The notes: a model not told the origin generated them from the sequence alone. DNA of 18,020 nt from Smittium mucronatum (GCA_001953115.1 LSSL01001642.1:4867-22886), one strand, 5' to 3'. Positions 8,094-18,020 are shown, counted from the first letter of the stretch. Program-made: numbers and translations.

Positions 8094-8228
8094 TTAAACG
8101 GGATCAGAAACATGTATACGATTGGCTCTTCTTTGCACCAATTCCTATAACTGCTGCCATTCCATTAAAGAGCAACTGTTTTTCATCAGCTCATCGCTAA
8201 TATAATAAATTGCATCAGTATCCTCATT
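8094..8228 (-). pseudogene. Decayed coding fragment with an internal TAG
   Basis: On the minus strand this stretch translates as DTDAIYYISDELMKNS, then CSLMEWQQL, a TAG stop (8147-8145), then ELVQRRANRIHVSDPV and TAA (8096-8094). The sequence on both sides of the stop reads as one amphipathic, charged protein segment. The TAG sits in QQL*ELVQ, where CAG (Gln) would fit, so a single C-to-T change explains it. The upstream in-frame TGA (8231-8229) bounds it. The family is not recognised. It lies just downstream of a reverse-transcriptase-like relic on the same strand and might belong to the same dead element. Confidence 0.3.
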
Positions 8229-8281
8229 TCAGAGACTTGGCCTATAAAACGTGAGAGCTATTATGGGGTTTTTTATTCAAA

Positions 8282-8521
8282 CTAACAATTTGCCCCAAAA
8301 TATTTAGTAAATTCATACAGATAATAAAAAAAAAGCGTATCAAAACTTTTAGAATTCTTGCAAAGACAAATGTAAACACCATAAATTTGACACAGATGCC
8401 TATCCGCCTCTGTTCTAAAGCTACGATAATTAATTCCAAATGGCATTAGTAAATATTTATACATTTGGCCTATAGCTTTTCTGGATAAACCCAATCGGAT
8501 ATTAGAGACGGTAGAATATAA
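8282..8521 (-). pseudogene. Ty3/gypsy-like reverse transcriptase remnant, catalytic site lost
   Basis: The frame is open from 8521 to a TAG at 8284-8282 and has no ATG start. It contains RLGLSRKAIGQMYKYLLMPF followed by GIN, which matches the RT block around Y-x-(Y/F/W)-LV-MPFG-L/I. About 23 residues later comes VYICLCKNSKSFDT, in the place of the VYxDDIxxFSKSxDEH block. The spacing is about six residues shorter than usual and the two catalytic aspartates are absent. The tail LYEFTKYFGANC resembles the following helix and the 'L-x-x-A-N/G-L' region. It is therefore a dead fragment. The flanking RT blocks, RNase H and integrase are not seen, and no LTRs are recognised. Confidence 0.45.
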
Positions 8522-8530
8522 TCATTAGCA

Positions 8531-8576
8531 CAATAACTATTTTTTTTTTTTCATATCAAGAAATTTAGTCAATAAC
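8531..8576 (-). mobile_element. Candidate short A-tailed insertion
   Basis: On the minus strand, ACTAAATTTCTTGATATG is followed by A12 (T12 at 8540-8551 on plus). CAATAAC occurs on each side (8531-8537 and 8570-8576), a possible 7-bp target duplication. The pre-tail AATTTCTTGATA matches AATTCCGTGATA of other tails in this window at 10 of 12 positions. Each clue is weak on its own. Confidence 0.28.
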
Positions 8577-8649
8577 GAATATTTATTTTATCAGAATCTC
8601 TAAATTCAAAAACAATTTGATAATCAATTTTCTATTTATGGAAATTTGC

Positions 8650-8841
8650 CAAATTTTAGGTACAAGGGTTGATTTTTATGGATTATCAAATTTTAGGTAC
8701 AAGGGTTGATTTTAGTAGATTGTCAAATTTTAGGATTAAGGGTAGATTTTAGTGGATTGTCAAATTTTAGGATTAAGGGTAGATTTTAGTGGATTGTCAA
8801 ATTTTAGGATTAAGGGTAGATTTTAGTGGATTGTCAAATGC
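8650..8841. repeat. 37-bp tandem repeat, five copies plus a partial
   Basis: Units start with CAAATTTTAGG at 8650, 8687, 8724, 8761 and 8798, with a truncated unit at 8835, an exact 37-bp period. The first two units carry GGTACAAGGGTTGATTTT. The last three are identical to each other (GGATTAAGGGTAGATTTT). This gradient shows that the 3' units were duplicated most recently. The array is non-coding, with no known family. Confidence 0.92.
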
Positions 8842-9530
8842 AAGCATGCTTAGCGGCGATAAAAATTATTAAAGAAATGGGAGATTCAAATTTTGAGTTG
8901 AAACTACAAGAGGGTTTTTACTATTTTCCCAATTTGGAAATACTCGGTTTTTACAATCTGTAAACTAATTGGAATGGCATATTATGAAATTCCTAAAGAC
9001 TATTACTATTGGCAAAAAAGTGAGATATAGCCAATAATTAGTGAATTTGGCTATGTTTGAAATTGAGGGGGTGGAGATTTGATTTGCTTAAAACTAGAAT
9101 ACAGCTTATGATTAATAAAGAAAAGGAAAATCTGGGCTCAGAAGGACTATCCCAAATGCAGTACTACTCTATTGAGGTATGTATTCCCTATGTATTCCGG
9201 TTTGTTGAAATTTTGAAGTCAGATATGAAATTACAATAAATATATCCAATAAAACGTAAAATCTTTAAAGAAATCAGTGAGCACAAATATTGTGTATTAA
9301 TGATGGGCAATTTAGTCTATCTGCTGCAAAAGAATTAGACCCCATTCGCAATTTCCACAAACCCACAATTTCAAAGTCTAAAAATATTTTTTCTAATGGT
9401 CTTTAGAAAATAATATAAATCGCTTTAAAACCATACTTTTCCATTTTTAGATATTAATAGCAGTACCTATAAATATCGATCCGTTCAGAGTTAACAGTAC
9501 AAAAGTATTTCGCTATTTTTGGATGGTTTC
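8842..9530. other. Spacer, no supported gene
   Basis: An open stretch at 9057-9239 on the plus strand lacks an ATG. It contains a consensus-like 5' splice site (GAG-GTATGT at about 9175-9183) after a charged 40-codon segment, so it could be a lost exon. No partner exon is visible, so it is not called as a gene. The rest is AT-rich non-coding DNA. Confidence 0.4.
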
Positions 9531-9560
9531 TTTTTTCTATCACGGAATTTTATTCGTAGA
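9531..9560 (-). mobile_element. Second copy of the CCGTGATA 3' tail
   Basis: The minus strand reads TCTAC-G-AATAAAATTCCGTGATA-G-A6. Against 5836-5865 on the plus strand (TCTAC-C-AATAAAATTCCGTGATA-C-A), it matches at 28 of 30 positions in the opposite orientation. It includes the same AATAAA signal, the same CCGTGATA and the same A tail. No clear flanking target duplication was found here. Upstream sequence is unrelated to the first copy, which means only the 3' terminus is shared. Confidence 0.45.
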
Positions 9561-9758
9561 CAATATTCTATTTTCAGATAGCATTAATATTAGATTTCAA
9601 AGGAATCAAATTAATTATATGAATTGTTAAAATCATCAAATAGAAAACGATCAAACGCACAGTTAGAAGCCGAAAGTATTTTTGTATCATGGAAGAGCTA
9701 AAATGAATTTTTAAAATTAAGTTAAATATTGATTACTAATTACTAATTGCGGGTAGTG

Positions 9759-9820
9759 ACTCCTTCAATGTTTTTTTTTTTTTTTTTTCAGGAAATTTAT
9801 TTTAAAACTCCTTCAATGTT
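9759..9820 (-). mobile_element. Poly(A)-tailed micro-insertion with 14-bp direct repeats
   Basis: ACTCCTTCAATGTT is present at 9759-9772 and exactly again at 9807-9820. Between them, on the minus strand, is TTTAAAATAAATTTCCTG followed by A16. The insert thus has a polyadenylation-signal-like AATAAA, a TTTCCTGA pre-tail and a pure A run, bounded by a long direct repeat. The unique part (9791-9806) is identical to the first 16 bases of the window. As the 14-mer ends in TT beside a T run, 12 of its bases are unambiguous. Confidence 0.5.
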
Positions 9821-10253
9821 CAATTTTATTTTTATCACGGAACTCTGCTGCATTTTCATTACCGATTCACAAAAATTCCATCGGATTTTGAGCTCAATAA
9901 AATACGAAAATCGGTGCTTTACTTGCCAGTATATTGCAGAAAACATATCGTCCTGCTCGCTTAATTGCAAGTGATTGGTAAATTTTAAATTGAAACCCCT
10001 GTGTAATTTTGGCATTTTTGGAATAAAGATATTTTATTGGATACGAGACAATGGCCCATTATTAGCCAAGGATTTTTATTTGTTTTTGATAGCATGTGAT
10101 GTGAGAGGCACGTTTGCGAACTAACATACCTAGAAAAGGGTTTATCTTCGCCCTAATTTTGAAACGTAGCCTTTGGGTGATATACAACCTTATTGGACAA
10201 CCAAAGATTAAAAATCCATCCCTTTTTTTTTTGTTATTGGAAAAATGTGACAA
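9797..10253 (-). other. Two adjacent minus-strand frames, possible element remnant
   Basis: The upstream frame (10253-10062) starts at TTG and holds a basic segment with INPFLGMLVRKRASHITCYQ. It ends at TAA. The next frame starts at an ATG (10015) and reads MPKLHRGFNLKFTNHLQLSE, then EQDDMFSAIYWQVKHRFSYF and further. After about 58 codons it runs into an A-rich tail where the minus strand has AGTTCCGTGATAAAAATAAAA (about 9842-9822), another example of the tail sequence shared by the short insertions. Protein-like composition on one strand and an A-rich 3' end hint at a retroposed sequence. No domain is recognised, and fortuitous frames cannot be excluded. Confidence 0.22.
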
Positions 10254-13200
10254 GATAATTAATTCTTTCAGAGCTGGCAGACAAAAATAATAGTGCTTAT
10301 TTATCTAGTCTATGCATGCATTTTATGAAAAATTAGCATTCGCAATTGAGATAGATTCTAAATGTTATTTATACAAACACACATCCGCTATATCTTTTAA
10401 CTAGAAATATCTGTGTTTTAGTTCATTTTTCTATTTCTATTAAATATAGGTAGATTAGATTCGGGATTGGCCAATAGTGCAGATAGAAGAAAAAGCGATT
10501 GCATCGAAAATAATACTCTTATTATATTATTTTCAGATGCCTTTCAGTGACTCTAATTATTTGTCTCGTGTTTTTGCTACAGAAAAAATGTATGTTGCTA
10601 ATTTGATGATTCCTATTTGGCATCAATAACTATTAGACTTTAATTGATTCTTCACTAGCAAATATTTTACCTTTTTGTTGTGATGATGTCTGCTAACTAT
10701 GTTATGGAAATAGATCCATAAAAAAAAGCCCTTAATATTAAACCTGATATCGCAATATAGACAAGTTCAAATAGACTCAAACCACTTCAATAGGTTATGG
10801 ATCAAAAATACAGCCGTAATTATTGATATATGGGGGTGCTGTAAACAAGTTTTTACTCTCCGCATAAACTTAGCCACGATAGGCCTATTGGCAATTTACG
10901 TCCTAATTATGTACTCCAATTACCTCCTCCAATAGTCATTGTATAAATTAGCGTACTTTGCATCTACTGTACCTTTTTTAAACAGGTAGTTTGTTTACAG
11001 TTGATTTTTTCATTGTGGCACACCGCATTAAATGAAAAAAAATGCTCGATCTAGAGGATCATCCTTCCAATATATTTTTCGAATTTTCGTTTTATGAGTT
11101 TTTCAGTATAGAATATATTTGGTTATGATCTATATCTCATATTTACCAAATAAACATGATAATACCCTCCTTTAAAAACAGAAAGGTACAGATGCGTATC
11201 TCCCATGATTGTGCTAAAATGGATTCGATTCAAAAATATTAAACAAAGCTTTACCATCCGTCAATTTGTGGACGTATTTAAGTTTCGATACCAATTTAAT
11301 GCTTTATAAACCTCTCTTTGATCTTTGCAAACAAATTTTTACAGCTAAAACATTCTCTTTTTATAATTATCGGTTCAGCCCTATAATGCTTTATAAAATA
11401 TTTTATAATAAATCATAAAAATAACCCCATGCTTTTATAACCGCTTTTATTTAATTGTAATCTATTTTAAAAAAAATTGGGCGACTTTTTAATCGTAATG
11501 TATTGTTTGAGATTAAGATTTGTATGATACTTTTCTCTAAAAAAAAACGTGCCCAAACCATTCTTTTTTTTTTTTTTTTGGAAAACTGACAAAAATATTT
11601 TCAATTAAACCAAAACATTAAAACAATAATAATAAATTCTATTAAAAGTTATCCTTATTAATGTTAGTCCTTTTTTTTTTTTAGAAGATACCGTGCTTTG
11701 AACTTTAAAGGTTTTAACAAAAAGTCATTACATTTTTTTGTCGTTTAAACTCGGAAATACCACCCCCTTCTCATTCCCTATTAAACAAAAAAACGAAATT
11801 TGAACTAAAGAAAAACACAAAATTTTAATATGCATCATCATATTTAATTAATCTTAAAATCGGATTTCTTTGAAAGATCAATTCAAGTCTTTTAAAGAAT
11901 AAAAATAACTAACCCCACAATACTTAATAATCTGGATAATTACATTTCTCTTCTCCCTTTATGTTTCCTCAGTTGTATTAGTAACACCATCCCAAATTTC
12001 TATATTTTAAAAGAATAATTGAATATATCCGGGCTTTTTATTATTATTAAAAACTGCAATATTCAAGCTATTTGCTAACTAATAACAGAGTTTGCGATGT
12101 TCGTAGATTTCTATTGATAGACATATCATTAAAATTCCAGTAAATCAAGTTCAATATTAAACAAAATCTCAAATAATACTTTTCAAGGTGTTTTGGCAAT
12201 TTATGTCATCTTATTAGCCTTAATCCGCTTTATAATTATCAAAACCAACACCATTAATTCGCATAAAAACCCCAAGCATTACCCTTACTAAATATGAGCA
12301 GACTTTTCCTTTGGTTTATTTTATTTGCATTTTTTGTTTAAAATAATATCTTATTACATATATAATTTATCGTGAATTAATATGGTTAGATTAACATCCA
12401 TAGCACTTGGAAAATTTTATATTTTGGTTTTATAAATTTTTACATACGCATAAATGCCCTTCTGTATAATTAATGATTGTATTCATTTATTAATCTGTTG
12501 ATTATTACTTCAATCTTTTTTGCTAAAAAAAATAAATAAAAGAGTTAATCTTAATCAAATATGTAGGTTTATATTGGCTTATACTGGTTTATCATCTCTC
12601 ATACAAACAAACAATTTGAGTCTTTCTATTCAATTTATTAAATTTTTTTCTCATATATATATGAAAAAGGAGTTTAAAAAACGCCCATTTGGAGCCAAAA
12701 GCGATTTTCTTAATAAATACACTCATTATATATTCGAATTACATGCTCCGTCAAAGAAAAAATAATAATTAGTAAAATTTTAGCTTAATAATACTCTAAT
12801 TCAGAGTGAATGAAGGGTTTAATCTTTTTGTGTATAATAAATTAAACCCCTAAAACCCAAAAGACCTGAACACCCCAATATCTGCGTGTAAAAAATATAA
12901 AAAAGTGATAAATAAATACCCAATAAAACTTGCAAAATTTCTATAGTGAATTTTTTTCACCAAGTTTTCTATTAAGAATTATTTTAATTTAATTCTACCT
13001 TCATAAATACTTTTTTCATTTCATTACTAGTTATGGCTCAATTTATTTGTCTTTAGCTAAAATTTGCCTACATAGTAACTCTATTATAATAATATTTTCA
13101 TGTACATTCAAAGGGACTAAAATGTTTTGGTGAGTACAAATCATATCTTGAGTCCTCAAATAAACAGACTGTAAAATAATCCACATATACTTTCTGGATA

Positions 13201-13854
13201 TTAAACCGATCTAATTGATATAAATCTCGGCATTAGTTACAAACATGCTTAATTTTCTGGTAGCTTGATATAAAGCAAAGTGGTCTTATAAAAATTTATA
13301 TACTAATCTTTCCATAAAATAATTTCTAAATGGTAAAGTCTTTCCCATCCACATGATCAAAATTATACCACCTCGTATATTCATCTTAACCAAATATTTT
13401 TATAGCAGTACCCTCTATCTTTAATACATAATCCTTTTTAAAAGAAAAAATTAATAAACATCCGTTGGATACTTTTTATAGAATCCATCTAAATTTTTTT
13501 GACATTTCCAAAGTTTCTTGTGAGGTAGTTGAACGATACGGCTTTTATTTCGTTTTTTTAACTCCAAGATTAACGCTATTTTATATCATACTTTTATAAT
13601 CAAATAAGGTAATCTGTCTTTTAACTAGTGGCTAAGTATAACACGGAATTTTAAAGAATACTGATTTGATACTATTTTAATAAAAAATTAAATGCTTAAT
13701 ATCTCGTATTAAATTTGGACATATGAGCTAATTTTTTTACAGATGTGTAAACTACTTGGATCTCAAAACAGTACAAATGTATCGCTTCAATTTCTAAAAT
13801 AGATTATTAGTTATATAAGATTCATGATTGGTGGGATGAAAAAACATATAATAG
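10254..13854. other. Long AT-rich stretch, no supported gene
   Basis: I see no coding gene, tRNA or rRNA. Homopolymer T runs (for example about 11564-11579) and A/T-rich simple sequence dominate. An 81-codon frame at 12520-12765 (+) has a TTG start. An internal ATG at 12661 would give about 34 residues rich in Lys and Phe, with locally higher G+C but no recognisable domain. It is noted only. ACACGGAATTTTA near 13641-13653 is close to the complement of the TTCCGTG tail but lacks an A run. Confidence 0.55.
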
Positions 13855-14980
13855 GCTACGAACGCAATTCAGGTTTTTGAATAAAATAAAGGCTTTTTTG
13901 CTGGCTATTATCTAAATTAAAAAAAAAAATGATGTTTTTCAAATGTTTTTAAAAGCAATGTAATAATTGGGTATATCTATATGTGATTTCAGAAATTAAG
14001 AAAATGAGTTTTTTTTTGGGTTAAACGCTTTAATTGGGAAATTATCAAACATTTGAAAAATTTCGTCATTTTCAAATAAATGCTAATTTTTCAATTTAAT
14101 GCGCTTTATTCGAGTTGGAAAATATATCTCAATTTCCCAAAATCTGTATCGATTAATATATTTATATTGATATCCAAAATCCGTTCCGAATTATAGTTTT
14201 AGTACAAGAATTTTATAATTGGAATATTAATAAACCGTATTCAATAATCAAAAGAATTAAGATTTAAAATCTATTTTTATCGTTTAAAATGTGTTGAATT
14301 CCCAATACCTAAAAAAAAAAAACTAGAAAATAATAATAATCAATTTACGATATTCAGAAAATTAATTATATTATCCATCCTAAATAAATAAGACTATACG
14401 AATATTTATGAAATTTGATTGTTTATTTCTATATAACTTGACTTTGTTTAAATCTTTAACTAGGGAAATTTTTAATACCAAAGTAATAATAGCGAAAAAA
14501 AATTAAGGGATTTTTTCGAAATCTGCCCGTAAATATACAATCAAAATTTTCTTTAAAGCTTAAATAAAATCGTGTGAGAATTTTTTGATAATTGGCTCCA
14601 ATAATGAAAAAATTGTCACATCTTTTGTTATCTGGTGATTTTAATGAAAAATATGACTAGATTGATTACTATTTTTATATATTGATACAAATTTCGGGAA
14701 ATTGAGATATATTTTCCAACTCGAATAAAGCGCATTAAATTGAAAAATTAGCATTTATTTGAAAATGACGAAATTGTTCAAATGTTTGATAATTTCCCAA
14801 TTAAAGCGTTTAACCCAAAAAAAACGCATTTTCTCAATTTCCGAAATCACATATAGATATACCCAATTATTACATCGCTTTTAAAAACATTTGAAAAACA
14901 TCATTTTTTTTTAAAAAATTTAGATAATAGCCAGAAAAAAAGCCTTTATTTTATTAAAAAACTTGAATTGCGTTTGTAGC
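13855..14980. mobile_element. Foldback element with about 300-bp terminal inverted repeats
   Basis: The left arm (about 13855-14160) begins GCTACGAACGCAATTCAGG. The right arm (about 14678-14980) is its reverse complement and begins, on the minus strand, GCTACAAACGCAATTCAAG. Similarity runs through the whole arm. Shared blocks include CTGGCTATTATCTAAATT, GGGTATATCTATATGTGATT and AATGCGCTTTATTCGAGTTG. Differences are scattered substitutions and small indels. The roughly 520-bp centre has no frame of note, so this is a non-autonomous foldback or long-TIR MITE. ATAAT occurs on both sides (13849-13853 and 14981-14985) but sits a base or so off the left terminus, so the target duplication is unproven. 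No superfamily is assigned. Confidence 0.85.
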
Positions 14981-16216
14981 ATAATTTATTTATTTTTTAG
15001 TTTATTATTTTATTCAACTTTTATTCCTAGAGAAATTTTTTTTAAAACAAGTAAAAATAAATTCAAAATTTCAATAAAATAAAACCAGGTTAGGCCATAA
15101 ATAAAAATATCAAATATTTTATTAGATTGGCGCTTTTACTATATATATCATTATTGTAAATATTGTTCTATATTCATAAAACAAAAAATTATATATTTCG
15201 TAATTACAATTATAAATCAGAATAAAATTAAATGATTTTAGAGTATCTCTGTTTTTTTTTTCACTGAAAAACTATGATTATAATATTTCTTGTTTATTTT
15301 AAATAAAGTGATAGAAAATTTCAGTTTGTGTTTAAAGTCTTTATCATTTCATAACTAAATGCACACAATAATAGAAAAATGATGAAACTAAACAAGAATT
15401 AATAATGTTATTTATTTTACTATTGACGTATTTTTAGCTTTCCTCTTTTTTAATATTGGTTTTAAATGTAATTTTATAACATATATATTATAAATACCTC
15501 TGAAATATATTAAAAAAGATTATCTTACTAGTTTTCAGGAAAAAAAATCTTAATGTAGAAAAACTTAATTTTAAAATTAAGATCTAGTCTTAATATTAAA
15601 CGATGAAAATTTCGATTAAATTCATTCTATTTTACTAAAAAAAAAATATGATTGTATATTTTTAAATTTTTTCAACCATTTTATGTATTAAATCAAATAA
15701 AAATTAATAAAAAAAAGATCTGGCTATTGAAAAATTTATGTTATATTTTAATTTTTTCTTAAGAATAAAACTCTTTTAATATATTTAAGGTGTACTTAAA
15801 CCCATATTTTATTATTACCGACAGTTATCTCAATAAAATCTCTAGGAAATCATACTAAACTCTGTTTTCATAAAGAAATAAATATATCTAGTTATTTGGA
15901 TAAAAAAAGTGCAATACTGTTATATATATATTATCAAGCACAAATTAAATCTAAAATAGTCTTATTTGGTTTAATTCAAACTAACATAATAATTTTATTA
16001 CGAATATATATTTTTTGAGTACGAAAACATCTTCATATTTTTCAACCTTGGATATTATATCTTTTAAATTATTCCAAAAAATTCTTTAACTTTGACCCCA
16101 AAAATGTTTCGGTATATATTAAGGAATAATAATTTAACCAACAAAAAAAAAATTGAGAGAGTATTTTTTGGGCCTAATACTATGAATTCAATTGAAATAT
16201 AAGTGAACATATATTT

Positions 16217-16245
16217 AATATATATATATATATGTATGTATATGC
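16217..16245. repeat. (TA)n / (TATG)n microsatellite
   Basis: A TA dinucleotide run passes into TATGTATGTATATG. It is simple sequence of the kind expected in such AT-rich DNA. Confidence 0.85.
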
Positions 16246-17079
16246 GTGATGATTTTTTTAGCTATTTTCTTATAATTTAAAATTAAAAGAAGCTGTTGGT
16301 CACAAGTTATGTATTATTACAATAAATAAAGCCAGTTATCCTAAAATAAAATAAAAATATCCCAATTAAATATAAAAAATTTCTAAATTTTTAAAACGTA
16401 AAAAATGAAAATTGGTTTTTTTAGTTCCTTGGGATAATAGAGCAAGTTTTTTTTTCGCATAAATTTTCCTGTTTTAAATTTTTGTTTAAAAAAATTTCCA
16501 AAAATTTTCGCTATCACACTTTTATATTATCTCTTGTTTGTTTGGTTTTAAAAGTAGCCAATTACTCTTTGATAATTTTTTTAGAAGAAAAGTGATTTTT
16601 ATTTACCTATCTCTAACTGCTTCAATGTTGATAGACTTTTTTGTTCAATAAAATCCTTATGTAACAATAAAATTTTAACTTTATGCATAGATATCTACAC
16701 CATTATTTTTCTCAACTCCATCGTTTACTAAAAAAAATGGTGAACTTACACTCAAATAAAGTTAAATGAATATTTGATGAGAGTGGGGTTGCATTTTTAG
16801 CTTCTATAGACTTTCCATTTAATAATTATTTTTTGATGGGTATTTTAACCTAATATTAGAATAACCCAAGATGTTATTATTTGTAAAGAGTGAAGTATTT
16901 TTAAACCTCCAAAAATATTTGATTTTGGGGACTATAAAATTATAACTTCTGATGATATATTATTTAGCAAAAATATAATAATCACCGAATATCATAATCA
17001 TAATTATTTGGGTATTTATGATACTATTAAGAAATAATCTGTACCAAATTTCAATATGTTTTTTTTAAAATAAGAAAAA

Positions 17080-17104
17080 TATTATATTATATTATATTAT
17101 ATAT
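17080..17104. repeat. ATTAT pentanucleotide microsatellite
   Basis: Four tandem ATTAT units at 17081-17100 are followed by ATAT. This is a short, perfect 5-bp repeat. Confidence 0.88.
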
Positions 17105-18020
17105 CAAATTAGTAGAAATAAATTATAATTATTTCTGTTTTTTAAAACCTAATGTCTAACTTCTTATAAGCTATTCCTAAATATATATTAAAATATAAAT
17201 TTTAATTTTAAAGGAAATTTTAAATAAGGCTATTATAAACTTAATAGCAACTTTTTTTTTTTAATTTTAGAGATTGAAAAAAAAATCAGTTGATTTTAAT
17301 ATAAAATTACCCAATTTTTTTATATAATATAGTTCATATGTTTAATCTTCTATTAATGAATTAAATACAAATAAAAAAATAATACATATAATTGAAATTT
17401 GAATAACAAATAACTTTTTTACACAAAATTAATTTATATATAGATTATTATTTCTAATCTTTCACCGAATTTTTAACTCTTTAAATTAAATAATAAAGTT
17501 TATTAATTGATAATTTATATTAAATTTACAAAAATAGCCAAATTTTCATATCAGTTATATCTTATAAGTAAATAAAATCGTATCCAAAAAACTTTTGACT
17601 GGAGGAATAAATAATAAAAAAACAATATTATTTATTCATAAATATGTTTTAAATTGGTTAAACAATCCTTTTTATAAAAAAAAGTGAAAATTACGCCACT
17701 TTTCGCGTAAAAAATTCATATTAAAAACCTCTTAGTTAAATATCTTAAAAAAGAAAACAACCTGCGATTTAGAAATTTGCCTTAAAAATAATATAATAAA
17801 CCCAAAAATTTAACTTTATATTCTGGAATTGACGATCCTTATGCTTTTTAGATTTTAGGAAAAATATTATTTGGGAAATTAATTTTTCGATTTAAATAAT
17901 ATTTAACAAGAATATGAGAGGCAGTTTTTTGAAAAAACGTTATTGTTTTAGTTAAACTTTGAACCCATCAATGATTAAACTTTTATATTTTACAGTTTTA
18001 AAATTCCAGATTATAAAAGA

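Larger units (their letters stand above)
14981..18020. other. Extremely AT-rich gene-free tail
   Basis: Counted lines have about 20 percent G+C, clearly lower than the left third of the window. Stops are dense in all frames, and no reading frame, RNA gene or inverted repeat of note is visible. It contains two short microsatellites listed separately. It may be gene-poor or heterochromatic DNA, or mutation-decayed repeats. Confidence 0.6.

Noticed and set aside
9057..9239. 60-codon plus-strand frame with an internal GTATGT
   Set aside because: There is no ATG, no recognisable domain and no convincing acceptor and second exon. It is mentioned in the spacer entry only.
12520..12765. 81-codon plus-strand frame
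   Set aside because: It starts at TTG in very AT-rich sequence, and its Lys/Ile/Phe-rich composition is expected by chance.
9493..13787. AACAGTACAAA followed by GTAT and CGCT shared by 9494-9514 and 13767-13787
   Set aside because: The similarity ends after about 20 bases with indels and has no structural context.

Overview
The window looks like nuclear DNA of an AT-rich eukaryotic microbe, most likely a fungus. The evidence is a secreted Ser/Thr-rich mucin-like wall protein, a membrane protein with the cysteine pattern of the fungal Opy2 family, A-rich start contexts, long spacers, and no operons or bacterial ribosome-binding sites. The very high AT content and repeat load would suit an early-diverging gut-associated lineage such as Harpellales, but that placement is a guess.

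Layout. Positions 1-2,800 hold no convincing gene. They carry two strong hairpins and a candidate piggyBac-type non-autonomous element (1019-1821) that contains a four-copy 113-bp tandem repeat with palindromes. The first firm gene (2990-3670, +) encodes a 226-residue secreted protein with an in-frame 21-bp minisatellite and a six-cysteine tail. Positions 3,671-6,480 are non-coding apart from a doubtful coding remnant near 5.2-5.5 kb. They also hold a 16-C tract, a 38-bp tandem array and a tiny poly(A)-tailed insertion flanked by a perfect 20-bp direct repeat. The second firm gene (6481-7599, -) encodes an Opy2-like single-pass membrane anchor. Upstream of it lie three decayed coding fragments on the same strand. 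One resembles Ty3/gypsy reverse transcriptase without its catalytic aspartates. A 37-bp tandem array and several short A-tailed insertions follow (8.5-9.9 kb). From about 10.2 kb to the end no convincing gene is visible. This part holds a 1.1-kb foldback element with about 300-bp inverted arms (13855-14980) and grades into DNA that is about one-fifth G+C in the lines I counted.

The two genes show no sign of acting together beyond both belonging to the cell surface. One is a likely wall or secreted mucin. The other is a likely plasma-membrane adaptor of the stress-MAPK type. The rest reads as a mobile-element graveyard. I did not find a convincing new multi-gene system. The most original signal is a set of very short A-tailed insertions, on both strands, whose 3' ends resemble AATTCCGTGATA, two of them flanked by long target-site-like direct repeats. 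That pattern fits target-primed reverse transcription by an unseen non-LTR element.
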